Notes under the pieces: generated by a model
Seen by the model: only the letters and a program-made list of their open reading frames with translations
Database searches by the model: none
Told to the model about the DNA's origin: nothing
In this document: one piece after another, positions 20,532-30,999 of the stretch
Layout: the number at the start of each line of letters is the position of its first letter
Numbering within the stretch: the stretch's first letter is position 1
Assembly: GCA_022414725.1 (NCBI GenBank)
Contig: CM039462.1
Span: 33,714,156-33,778,155, forward strand
DNA from: Microglena sp. YARC
Taxonomy: Eukaryota; Chlorophyta; Chlorophyceae; Chlamydomonadales; Chlamydomonadaceae
Reading direction: 5' to 3'
Length of the DNA: 64,000 nucleotides
Position numbers and translations under genes: made by a program

Positions 20532-22913
20532 AGTGTGTGTTGTAGGCACGGGTGCCGCACAGAGATTCAATTTTAGATTCGGCCGGGTAGAAGTACAACT
20601 ACCTTTCTGAATCTACATTGTGGGACCGCAAAATGCCTCTTTGTACACCATAACTACGCGTACCACTAGATGACAAACTCGTGTACCAGATTCTGAAACT
20701 ACATTGTGGGACCGCAAAATGCCCCTTTGTACACCAGTGGTACACGTACTACTAGATGGGAAACTCATCTACCAGACTATAATCTTGGAGGTCATCCATT
20801 GAGTGCTGCTCAATCCTGGAGCACATTTCGAGGCCATCCTGACTCATGTATTGGCTGATTGGGTAAACAAGTCAAATAATGCATGGCACCGGTTGAGGCT
20901 TTTAATATCATGAAAATGTAGCATGTGGTGCACATGGTCATGCCAGTGTGTTAAGCACTAATGTAGCTGAATTGTGGCTGAGTGTGCGTAGCACATTCAA
21001 ATATATTTCCATACAGTCTAGTAGCATAGGAAAGATGGATTTTACATTCTCACATGATAAAATACTTCTCATCAGCAATGTATGGTACCTTCGCAGTAGC
21101 CTACTCCTAATCTCTGCTGGTGTTATATTTTATAGTGGATGGCCGGATGGCAATTTTAGTGAGGTGCCATCAGGAAGAACTGCGCAATTGTGCATGCAGT
21201 TAATATTCTTACCACAATTGTGTATTCACCTCGTGGGCATGGGTTGTGTGTGTATGAAGTGTGAGATCATGACTCGCCTTTCGCCTTCTCATAAGCAGCT
21301 CCAAAGCAACAAGTAGTTGAATGTGATTGTATGGTTGTGACACAGATTGCTAGGCATGTGGCGGTAGGTGGTATACATACAACCACAAATTAAATACAAT
21401 CATGTGTTGTAAGATGGTGGAGGTCTATTATATTGGGGGGGGGGGGGGGGGGGGGTCATCATGACATAGCATGTCAAGCACGAGGGGCTTTCTTTTCAGT
21501 TTTCTAAGCAGCTTCTAGGCAGCTCCCAGAGGACACTAGGCCAAGCCCCAATAATTCAGCTGTGTCAGCTGATTCTGTCAGCTTTCAGGTGCACTTGGCT
21601 GCTTTAGATTGGGCTGGATAGCCAGAAAGGGGAGCTGCCAAGAAGTTGCTGCTCATAGCAAAGAACCGAAACCGAAAAGAAAGGCACGGCAAGCAGCCAA
21701 GTAAGCCAGGGCTTTCCTTGTAGATTTTCTTAGCAGCTTCTATGCAGCTCTCTGGGCCAATCGCTTTTTTACACACAAATATTTCAGAAGTTCTGTATAG
21801 CTGATCATGTTAGCTTTATGTAGGGTACACTAGGTCGCTTTAGGTTTGGCTGAACAGGCCGTCAGCGGAGCTGCCTAGAAGCTGGTACTTGTGACTGAGC
21901 AGAAAAGCACCGAGCCAAGCACCCATCTCTTCATCTTAAGTTGAACCATGAAGACTTGCAGCAGTTCCCAACCTTCAAGTCAAGAACAGAAAAATGGGGG
22001 AAATAACCACCACACACCATTTACTACTACTATACTGGAGGACCCCCCCCAGATGAGTGGAGCGGGCTTGTCTAGGGTCAATAAATGGTCTTTCTGACAC
22101 AATCGAATGGAATGTAATACAGAGATTTGTTTTGAACCCCCTAGGGTGCACTTCCCTCTTGGGGCAACCTTAGTACCTGCTCCCACACTCGGCTTGTCCC
22201 TTTGGCTTGTCCCGGCAGACCTGCCTTAAGGATTTTGGCTTGGATTGAAAACATGGTCTATCAGCCTTCAGGCTACTCACCATCCGCAGTCGGAGTGAAC
22301 ATGGGAAGTATAAACACTACTACACCACACTCACGAGAACAGAATTCGACCACATGAACATACCTATAGACTGCCTACACCTAGGTGATTGCATTCTGAA
22401 CTTAAGATGGTGGTGCAGTTGTGTTCATCTGTAAGACTTATGCTAACTAGACTATAAGCTTTCAGTGCACAGCATGACTCGTTTAGTGTAACTTTTAGGG
22501 TAACTATTAAGCAGTTTCTTTGGACAGTTTCTCGACATTTGTAACTTTCAGGGCGTGAAACGAATCGGCAATTATCAAGGCCTTATTCAGTTAACTAGGA
22601 GGAAACAAACAGACAGGTTCACTTGTCACTTGGATTTCCAACTCACATTGCCATGCTTAAATGGAATTAGTCACGACTCGCACCCTGGTTTGTCTGCCAG
22701 ATCCCGAAATGGTGCGTCTAGTGTTCTATGTTTTATTTCAACCATAAATATTGCTGCTGCTGATGATGATGATGATTATTACAATTCTCGCTGGGCCAGA
22801 AACCCAGATCACACTGCCATGGAGGACCGGAACACCACCCCCACCCCCATACCAATGGGCATGAACACCTATCACTCACTTCCCACCCCCTCTCAGCCAC
22901 ACCCCCACCCCTG
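20532..22913 (+). repeat. Downstream segment D of LRR unit 1
   Basis: Collinear with 38283-40190 (unit 2), and with 53540-53955 plus 59207-60540 (unit 3). It contains an ~85-bp tandem pair at about 20605-20775 (core TGTGGGACCGCAAAATGC), a 21-nt poly-G (21435-21455), two small inverted-repeat elements (21488-21910), and a short CA/CCC-rich frame just before the LINE. No protein-coding gene was recognised. Confidence 0.7.
21488..21910. mobile_element. Two adjacent MITE-like units
   Basis: Each unit of ~190-200 bp begins TTTTC.TAGCAGCTTCTAGGCAGCTC and ends with the inverted match GGAGCTGCCTAGAAG followed by GC/CTCATAGC...AAAAGC. Arms lie at 21510-21527 and 21630-21646 (unit 1) and at 21733-21750 and 21866-21885 (unit 2). 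Inner sequences are alike, so these are tandem copies of one family. The same pair is present at 59570-59970, and one unit at 39228-39395. No coding content. Confidence 0.6.
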
Positions 22914-23001
22914 ATGCAACCCAGTCGCAATCACACAGCCCACAAACCTCCTCACTCATCCCCAACTCTGCCCCCCACACACACAAGCAAACGTCATCAA
23001 T

Positions 23002-23030
23002 CCCCCCCCCCCCCCCCCCCCCCCCCCCCC
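23002..23030. repeat. 29-nt poly-C tract
   Basis: An uninterrupted C run in the 5' part of LINE A. LINE B has a 31-nt run at the corresponding place (40331-40361). Confidence 0.95.
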
Positions 23031-23089
23031 TTCCCATCCCCCAACCCCTCACCGCACCTCCCCTCAACCTCAACACCAGCCCCAACCCT

Positions 23090-24260
23090 CCAACTATATC
23101 TGTGGCAAGCCTCAACTGCAGAGGCCTTCGGAGAAATTGGGAAGCCATATTCCAGACGAACAAAGCCTTTAGTCCCCATCCTCACTGAGACCAAGCCCCT
23201 CTCCTGCATGAAAACCTCCAAACACATCAAGGCTGAACTCCCTGAGTACTACCTTCACAACAGCAGCTTCCTTAGGACACCCCATGCCAACACCCTAGGT
23301 ATACAACCATCCTCTCACCCCCAACAAGGCGTTATGGGAGCAATCATTATGGTCCACAAAACATACAGAACAAACTTTGCCAAGCATGAGGTCCTCCCTC
23401 ACTTAGCAGGCAGCCTAGCCCACATCACCATCGGCAGCCAAGACACCCACAAAGTCAATGTTGTAGGCGTCTTCATGCAAGGGGACAAACCCTCCCAGGT
23501 CCAGGCCACGTATAATCACATCCAGAAAATCAAATCAGCATTAGGTCACACCACCCTAGTAGCCGGGGACTGGAACGCAGTCATCGACCCCCAAGACAGA
23601 GACCCCCTGGCCCCCACGCAACACATGGACGCACATCATCAACCCCAGAGCACGCGGATGCCCCTCCCCCCCCCCCCACCACCACCACCACCACCTCCAC
23701 CAGAGCCCACACCTACCACTGTACGTATGTATGTTACAGTCCAGAGGTAGGCCAAATAGGCTAAAGGGACTTGCCCAACCGTATAGGAAGGGCTTAAAAA
23801 CAAGCACTGATGAACTGAGCCCCAAACAATCGTTTTAACGACGGGGGCCCTGAGTTCGTGCTACAGTGATAATTTAATTCTACAATTTTAATCAATCATC
23901 ATCTCAGCTGGGATGATAATTTAATTGTGCAATTATTATCGCATGTTCTTATAAATTGAATTAAGTATTTCCATCCTTCTAAGGAATCAGGATTCATGAC
24001 CAGCTTCATACTGGAGTTTCCACCAATTCAGGTTCAATGTTCATTTTCTCAAAAATTATTTTTCTATCCTCAGCGTATAACGGACATTCTAATATGAAAT
24101 GCATTTCATATTCCACTGCTATGAGCATATGCAACTAGCTCACACTAGTAGAATAGACGATATCTTCATATACCCACCGTTACCCCCTAACACGTACCTT
24201 GACGGATCCAACACATCGGTAGGGGCCAACATGGATCACCTACTCCTCACTCAGAAAATA
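23090..24260 (+). pseudogene. LINE A AP-type endonuclease domain (interrupted)
   Basis: The opening VASLNCRGLRRNWEA (about 23100-23150) is the characteristic start of LINE AP endonucleases. A frame change follows, and the next frame holds GVMGAIIMVHKTYR, NVVGVFMQGDKPSQ and LVAGDWNAVID (catalytic G-D-W-N). After the 397-bp insertion, the end of the domain reads SRIDDIFIYPP and GANMDHLLL (the S-R-I-D and D-H motifs). This enzyme nicks the target so the 3' end can prime reverse transcription. The domain is inactive here because of frame changes and the insertion. Confidence 0.8.
23722..24118. mobile_element. 397-bp insertion with 6-bp target duplication
   Basis: CCACTG occurs at 23716-23721 and 24113-24118. 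LINE B lacks the intervening sequence and reads straight from CACTG into CTATGAGC. The insert starts TACGTATGTATG and ends with a perfect palindrome at 24091-24112 (core ATATGAAATGCATTTCATAT). It is AT-rich in its 3' half. A GGGACTTGCCCAA stretch near 23767 resembles words found in several SINE families, but I cannot place it. No coding content. Confidence 0.75.
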
Positions 24261-24592
24261 CCCACCACCTGGCTTCCCCTCCACCAATCCCCCAACACCC
24301 CAGCAGCCTCAGGTCCCCCTCGGCCCACCCTCCCCATCCTCAAGAACCACCTCACTGCCACAAAACAAGTCATACACACTGAGCTCACCTCGCAATTCCA
24401 CTCTGCCACCCAATCCATTACCCTGGCGTACAACAGGGCCACAACCCTCCTTCACTCAGACCACTCCCCCTCGAACATCGCCAACACTAGAGACGCCCTC
24501 CTCCATGAGCAATTTGATATCGCCGCCTTAGCTGATACCATAATGGAACAGATCCGCCTGGCCCACAATATCCTCCTGAAGACCTGCCCCTA

Positions 24593-24615
24593 CCCCCCCC
24601 CCCCCCCCCCCCCCC
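24593..24615. repeat. 23-nt poly-C tract in LINE A
   Basis: A C run between the endonuclease and RT parts. LINE B has a shorter, interrupted C tract at about 41517-41538. Confidence 0.95.
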
Positions 24616-25173
24616 TACCAGGCAATTATCTCTCTAGGACAGTAATTGGGGAGCGTAAGCGCCTTAACACCATTGTTATCTTTCTTAGGACCCCTCGAAC
24701 TACCTAATCAGATATAGCCCACCAGGCCTGCACACATACATCACAAACCTTCTCAAACAAACAAACTGCCTCAGTTCCCACCAAATATTAATACACGCAC
24801 CCATCGAGGCAGCCACCACCCATGACAAGATCTTGATAGCCATAGGCCAGGCCCTGGCATCTGCCACCTCATCCCTGACCCGCATCCGAACCACCCACGA
24901 GAAAGACTCCACGGCCAAGCACCTTAAGACCTTCAGGGACAGAATAACCAAACAACCTAAGTCCATAGGGCCATCTTCAGAAAATCAGCCCACCCCTCCA
25001 CCTCTCAATCCCTTACCAACCACCACGGAATAGTTTGCACTGACACAGCCCAACGACTGGAAATTCTCGGCTCCCACCTTGGGTGCATCCTTGCTACCCC
25101 TTGGGCTAAGTCCACTGGAAACTACCTCCCTCAAACCTGAGCGGTCCCATCGGGCCCATGGACCAACACTGAC

Positions 25174-26300
25174 TTGGACCCCTTCAATCTAGAGACACCT
25201 GCCCAACCTCTCAGGCGTAAGCTAGAGGCCCTCACCTACCTCATGGAGCCCTTAGTGTACCAAACATGTGTCAAGCATATAGCAAAAAACAAAGAACCCG
25301 GCCCTGATACTATCCTCAATGAAACTCTGGAATGCCTTCCCATGGAATGGCATACCACCATTCATCAACTGTTCACCCTCATGTGGATCATGGGCCATAC
25401 CCCAAAATGCTGCAAAACATCTTACACTGTCATATTGTACAAGAAAGGGGAGCCCACTTCCCCTAGTAACTGTAGACCCATAGGAATCAACAACACTATA
25501 GCTAAGTTGTGGACTAGTATGGTCACAGCAGTAACCTCCAGCATTGCTGAACACCACAACATCCTAAGTGAAGCTCAGGAAGGATTTAGACAACACAGAA
25601 ACACCCACAGACAACTAGCCCACCTCTTGAATGATATAGAAGATGCAGCACTGCCTAAACAAGACCTTCTAGTTGGCTATTTTGACTTCTCCAACGCTTT
25701 CAACATGATCAACCATGACACCCTCATATGCACCTTGCATGACCTGGGCCTCCCTAATGACCTCATAGACACCATAAAAGGCATATACACCCAGGCTACT
25801 ACCCATGTCACCCTAGAGGGGCACCAGGGCCCGCCATTTGATATTCTATGGGCTACCCTCCAAGGTGACACCCTCCCCCCTCTCCTTTTTAATATCTATA
25901 TTAAACCTCTCCACATATGGCTCAAGTCTGAAGGCAGGGAATACAAAGCTGCCTGCCTCGCTCACCACTAGCCAACAAGACTAGCACTGCATGGGCAGCC
26001 TAGGATACGCTGATGACACAGCAGTCCTTACCCACACTGTAGAGGACCTCACCACACAGTGCCAGAAGGTTCAGAAATTCAGTCAGTGGGCAGGCCTCCC
26101 CCTAAATGGCAGGAAATGTTTAGTGACTGGTATCCTTCACAAGTCCTGCCCATCCGATCCCACCAATAATACCACTCTATCCCATCTGCTCAAAAATAAA
26201 AAAGTGGCTGAGGGCACCTTTGCCACATACCAACACCCTGCCATGCCCTACCTCTAACTGGGGGTCCTCATCTCCCTCACGCTGAACTGGCAACCCCAAA
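25174..26300 (+). pseudogene. LINE A reverse transcriptase
   Basis: Motifs in order: NKEPGPDTILNE, LYKKGEPTSPSNCRPIGINN, EAQEGFRQHRNT, LLVGYFDFSNAFNMINHDTL (first catalytic Asp), the ATLQGDTLPPLLFNIYIKPL loop, then GYADDTAVL with the YADD box at 26006-26017, and KFSQWAGLPLNGRKC. The frame stops at 25971 because A has four extra bases (CGCT or equivalent) relative to LINE B just before it. It resumes in the next frame from 25991 and stops at a TAA (26255-26257) where LINE B has Tyr. All catalytic residues remain recognisable. Confidence 0.85.
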
Positions 26301-26382
26301 TGCTTAGAGCGCTCGACCAAATCCAAGAGAGTTGGACCCAAATACTACAATCTGCCAAATCCAGGGGTGCCACCCCAAGGCA

Positions 26383-26441
26383 ATGCATACACCTCATCAA
26401 GACATGTGTCAAACCTGCATTCACACACCCTATGACTCTGC
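26383..26441 (+). repeat. 59-bp direct duplication, left copy
   Basis: Repeated at 26618-26676 with 6 mismatches. The sequence occurs once in LINE B (around 43318-43376), so it was duplicated when the MITE between the copies inserted. Confidence 0.85.
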
Positions 26442-26617
26442 CAGGGTACTACTAAGCGCACGCAGTTTTGAACCCCTCTGCGTGTTATGCTCAGTTTTTT
26501 CAACCCCCTGTGGACGCAGCGAGCAGTTTTTGCACTCTTTTTGCACTCAAAAACGCTGACCAATTTGACGTTTGTGCGCCTTGAGCGCTGACCAATTTGG
26601 CAAGAAGTAGTACCCTG
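26442..26617. mobile_element. 176-bp MITE with 12-bp terminal inverted repeats
   Basis: It begins CAGGGTACTACT and ends AGTAGTACCCTG, perfect 12-bp inverted repeats. The interior has repeated GCAGTTTT...AACCCCxxTGxG words. It is absent from LINE B at the same site. It lies exactly between the two 59-bp copies. A related element in the opposite orientation is at about 59000-59206. Confidence 0.85.
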
Positions 26618-26676
26618 ATGCATACACATCATCAAGACATGTGTCGAAACTGCAATCACATACCCCATGACTCTGC
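26618..26676 (+). repeat. 59-bp direct duplication, right copy
   Basis: Partner of 26383-26441. LINE homology continues after it without loss. Confidence 0.85.
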
Positions 26677-28612
26677 ACCCCTACAACCTTGAAGACATTC
26701 ATATCTTATATAGGGCCATAGCAGCCCTTGTGCTGCAACCTGCCCACCACCTTTCCCTCTGCGTCCGTCTGCCTACCCACTCCACAGGCAGGCCTAGGGG
26801 TGCCCTCCCTCCTTGTTGACTACACACAGATAACGACGACCACCCTTACAAGGTCTCTCAATGACAGTGGGAAACTGGGCATCACCACGGAGGCTCTCTT
26901 GACCATGCAACAATCCTGATCAAAGCCCGCCCAGACACCCCCCAGACCCTCACGAGATACATCTCAATATCAAAGAAGCTCCTCTTGCTCCAGCAAGCTG
27001 ACATCCAACTACACCTAAATGATGATATCATTACCCCCACCCAGCTCCCCCCAGAACCTGTTGTCCCCTGGAGCCTGCTTAGCCCCTTCTTCCTACTTGG
27101 TATCACAAGCTACCTGGACCTCATCACCCCAGCGGGCACCCACCTGATTACCACCACTGACCTCAACCTTTAGATTTGCAAAACTATCAGCTCCACTTCC
27201 AGAAGGCCTCCCTCAACAGGCTCAGCCTCCATCTTAACCAGCACCTGCCACCAGGGGACTAACCCCCCAATACCACCTTCAACAGCTCCCAACCCCTTTC
27301 CATGGCATGTAGGGCCCTCCCCATGCCCATAATCCCCCCACCACCCACCACCCACACACCCCACCCACCCACCCACACACATACAGCTGCTAGACCCTCC
27401 CCCTAGTGTCCCTTCCTCTGACGCAACCCACCCAAGCAAAACCGACCACACGCATCCCTCGCAATCAGAACCAGCCAGTTGCAACCACAACCAACCACTA
27501 TCATCCCTCCTTCCCGTCCCTATCCTCTACCCATCATGGTGACCCCCCCCGAGGCCCACTTGATTGACTCACAGGGACACTGGTGGAAATGGCTGTCTCC
27601 CATGCCGATCCTCCACCCAGACGCCCGCCCCGGCTACCAACACCCGAGGGGCCAGATCGTCACGGCCCTAGACCCTACCCACCCGGATCGCTGGGAAGCC
27701 CGCTACCACCTTTGTATGGGAGACTTCTGCCACAGCAAGGATGCAGCCACCTTTACAGTGCTGGGTATCACCAAATGCAACGGAACTGACAGCCTTCGTT
27801 GCGCCTGCACCAGGACCTTGCTCCTGACTCCCCTTGCCTACTGCACCTCCTATCTACATCCCAATACAAGTACACTGCTATACTAGGCGTCCGAGTCCAA
27901 CGGATCCAGGACACCCCCACCTCCCAACTGCGGGTCCAGCATGGACTCATCACCATGCACCCGTCCCACCTCCCATCCTACCTTGCACCAGGATATACTC
28001 TCAAGCATGAGACACCCTTACCATGTGGCCCAACCCAGGCTCACTGGAAACCCATCAGCATTAAACTAAACAGAGGCTGACATTGAGCGCATAGGAAATC
28101 AAAGCCGTCACAGCCCCCCTGGAGGCCCATAATACAGCCTCGCGCACCACACCAGCTAACAACCCCTCTTAACCCCCTAGGAAGGACGCCCACCTCACAA
28201 ACGCCCAATCCCAAGGACAGTCGACCCTGACAGGCAAATTAATGCCCAGGGGTACTGCACTCTCATGCAACTCATCCACATAGATCCCCTGGACAGGCAC
28301 CCTTACTTGGACATCCCAGCCCCTGGACACTATCATATCCAAACAGGCCTTATCCCCCATGCCCAACCACTATATACCCACTATGTAATCCCCCTCTGGC
28401 AATTGCATTGGTCACCTCCCCACCTCCTCGGCCAACAGACTCCTACACCAATACAACACCGCCCAATACCCAGCTTGGGGGGCTCACACTCCCAAGGGTC
28501 CTTTGCTGGAGACCTAGCTAGCCTATTCCATCGTCTCAAGGACACCACCCCCCCACCTCTCCTCACCCCCACCCTCTTTCAAGCCCTCACGTTGTTGGGG
28601 CGTCCAAACTGA
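26677..28612 (+). pseudogene. LINE A post-RT linker and W-rich conserved block
   Basis: Several frames of recognisable LINE sequence. First is the linker (AGLGVPSLLVDYTQITTTTL, RYISISKKLLLLQQADIQL, GITSYLDLITPAGTH). Next is a block starting MVTPPEAHLIDSQGHWWKWLS at 27536 and running through HLCMGDFCHSKDAATF, conserved in LINE B at 44234-44605. I do not recognise a named domain in the block. Its conservation between copies is partly shared ancestry and does not by itself prove function. Frames are broken repeatedly. Confidence 0.6.
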
Positions 28613-29299
28613 CAGGTCAACAGGGTCACCTCCAATGCCACCCATTTCTCCCCCGCTCCCCTGACCCCACTATGACACCTGTTCAAGGCAAGCCCAGACC
28701 CATACTCTCAGCCCATGGAAAGAGCATCAGTGAAAACACTTCCCTGCGCAGGATGCCAAAGGAAGCCCAGGAGGGCCAGTCAGTATGGGCACTCACCAGT
28801 GCCAAGGCAGCCCAAACTCACTCCATCCCAACCCGCACCCTAATCTTGGTCCCACACACAAAGCAAACAGCCTACGAAACACACACCCCCACCCCCACCC
28901 CTGGGTCCAGGTCCTAGATTACCATCCCAGCCGGGTGGGCCCCCATTATCCACCAACCGTCCATCTGGACTGGGGGGAAATTACCTCCACCATTGCAAGG
29001 ACAGGAGGGGGCACCAACTCCTCACTTCTTTCGCCAAGCCCCCTGGGCCACCCTCTTCACCCAAGCATGGAATGAAGCTTATGCCCCACCTGCATCCCTC
29101 CCACATAAAGCATCAAACCCATCCCCACACCTTGCCATCAGGCCCTGCCTCCCCCTCTCCTTCCCCCCAGACCACCCAAGCTGCGACTTATCATCGCGGC
29201 CTCATCCTTCCCAGCCCCCTTTGAGTCCACCCCCCCCCCCCCCCCCCCCCTCCCCCAACACCTTACCCCTGAAAATACCAAAATACCCCTCACGTAGGC

Positions 29300-29735
29300 C
29301 AGCAGCTATACAACCAATGGCAGGGACAGATCCCCCCAGCCGGAGGGCCCGGCCCTCCACAGGCTGCGGTATACTCTTCATTGTCGGGCCAAAGCTTTAC
29401 AATCAACCCAGGGTTTTGACAGCACACTGAACCAAATAATAGAGCAGAGAACAATGCGCTATCCACCAGGCCCATAGCACGAACACCCCAACAACCCCGT
29501 CACCATCTACACTGATAGTCCTTTGTAGTCTCCATCCATTCTGAGACTTATCCATATAACCCCCACTCTGTCGAGGAATGTACCCACAAGCAACTCCTTC
29601 AGTCCATTGGAAAACACCTCCTTGCCAGAGTCCTTAGTGGAACCCCCACCACTCTAGCTATGAGGTCCCATGCAGGTATCCATGGCAATGAGGAGGCAGA
29701 TAAGCTGGCCAAGAAAGCCGCCAACTAACCCAGAA
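29300..29735 (+). pseudogene. LINE A RNase H remnant
   Basis: Pieces in shifted frames match the better-preserved copy in LINE B: TDS after CACCATCTACACTGATAG near 29500-29520, and RSHAGIHGNEEADKLAKKAA at about 29660-29728, the final H-x-G-x-x-G-N-E-x-A-D motif of RNase H. The element's RNase H would degrade RNA after first-strand synthesis. The domain is interrupted by stops. Confidence 0.65.
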
Positions 29736-30149
29736 ATACCTATGCCACTGACAATGTAGGAGAGGTGGCTCACATGGACCATATCTGGCAAATCTGTCCA
29801 GGCCTCTGGGTGGCAGCTGACGGCACCCTGCTCCCTAGAATAGCAACACCGAACCTTACCGGTGGGGTCAAGGCTAACCTCCCCACCAAAATCCACACAG
29901 GGGGGGCCAACATGCATGGCATATACGCCTCACTGTGGACCATAGCATCCCCTGAGCACCTCCCACATGCTAGCCACTACTTCTAGGCAGCAGGCATTCG
30001 TCGCTCGTGAATGGGTGTGGTTGGGATGGTGGCAGAATATTCAAATCCATAAGGCTAGGTGAGGCGCAGGAACAAGAAGCGTGGAGAGGGTCGGAGCGGG
30101 GTGGGCCTACCGATGAAATGCCATTTATGGTAGTAACCCCCACCACCCT

Positions 30150-30870
30150 CATCAGACACCTGCCCCATTTGTCACACATGCCAAGATGGGCTAGTCACAT
30201 GCTGGGCGGGCTGCAAGCAGCCCAACCTTTACTGGGATGTATATTAATAGGCACAACATTGGCAGACGAAAATTAATACACAAAGCAGTGTCCAAAGGGG
30301 AATAGGGTAGGGGGAAATTCATGTAACAATGGACACTGGGCTAAAACTTGAGGACTCCGAAGTGCAAGGGTGGTACTGGGGAACAGGCCGCCCTCATGGC
30401 TGAAACCGCCCTAACATGGCCCTAACCACCTGGGACAAACTCAGACCAGACCTCCTTCTTGACCCCGGATCAATCAAAAACATGCTCCAATTCCACCTCA
30501 TGTCCCGGCCCATCCACATAGGTTAAGTTGGCTACTGCTCTAACACCAACCACTCGGTTAAATATGCGGAAAAGGGGAATAAGCACAAGATCCTATCACA
30601 GGCTCTGAAAGATCAGGGATATAAAGTGTATAATCAGTTGTTACATGTGGGTACCACAGGGACCAGTGTATATATGCAATGCACTTCCCAAACCTGCAAC
30701 CCCCCCCACCCGCTTAGGTATCTCCAAAGTAGCCTCCCTCAAGCTATGCACCAAACTTCACACCCATGCCACTGTCCCCTTCCAGTCCATTGTTGCGTGC
30801 AAAAGACAAATGGAACAGGCCCAAAAACCTACCCCAGGGGGATGAAAGCCCCCCCACCCCCCGCCTCCCC
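30150..30870 (+). pseudogene. LINE A CCHC finger and restriction-like endonuclease remnant
   Basis: TCPICHTCQDG near 30160-30195 is the start of the C-x2-C ... H ... C finger that precedes the nuclease in such LINEs. LRPDLLL (R-P-D at 30443-30451) gives the first acidic position. The following strand reads VGYCSNTNHSVKYAEKGNKHKIL, and then GTTGT and the tail as in RLE-type proteins. The Glu expected before VGYC is lost here (GTTAAG, against GTTGAAG in LINE B), so this copy would be inactive. Confidence 0.6.
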
Positions 30871-30945
30871 CTATTGGTGGTTGGCCCCAGTGAAAGCATA
30901 CGGGCTGCCCCCTAAACCTCACGCCTCGTATACCAGGCGGTACAA

Positions 30946-30961
30946 TTTATTTATTTATTTC
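30946..30961 (+). repeat. ATTT tail at LINE A 3' end
   Basis: TTTATTTATTTATTT follows a short untranslated stretch after the last LINE coding homology. Simple-repeat tails are common at non-LTR retrotransposon 3' ends. This sets the boundary of the element approximately. Confidence 0.5.
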
Positions 30962-30999
30962 ATGGCTGTCGAAATTCACGCCTTAGCCTACTCCCTATC

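Larger units (their letters stand above)
22914..30965 (+). mobile_element. LINE A: non-LTR retrotransposon with AP endonuclease, RT, RNase H and restriction-like endonuclease
   Basis: Domain order on the + strand: AP endonuclease (about 23090-24250), linker, RT (25174-26300), conserved linker (to 27180), a W-rich conserved block (27535-27790), RNase H (29300-29730), CCHC zinc finger (30160-30235), and an R-P-D type nuclease (30430-30830). Having both endonuclease types plus RNase H matches the Dualen/RandI elements of green algae. The element is decayed by frameshifts and stops, and has later insertions at 23722-24118 and 26442-26617. The 3' end is near an ATTT tail at 30946-30961. The first ATG is at 22914, overlapping the TGA of a short Pro-rich frame (TGATG). 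Confidence 0.75.

Noticed and set aside
26006..27180. Independent small genes inside the LINEs
   Set aside because: All align with the other LINE copy and with RT or linker segments, so they are pieces of one broken ORF.
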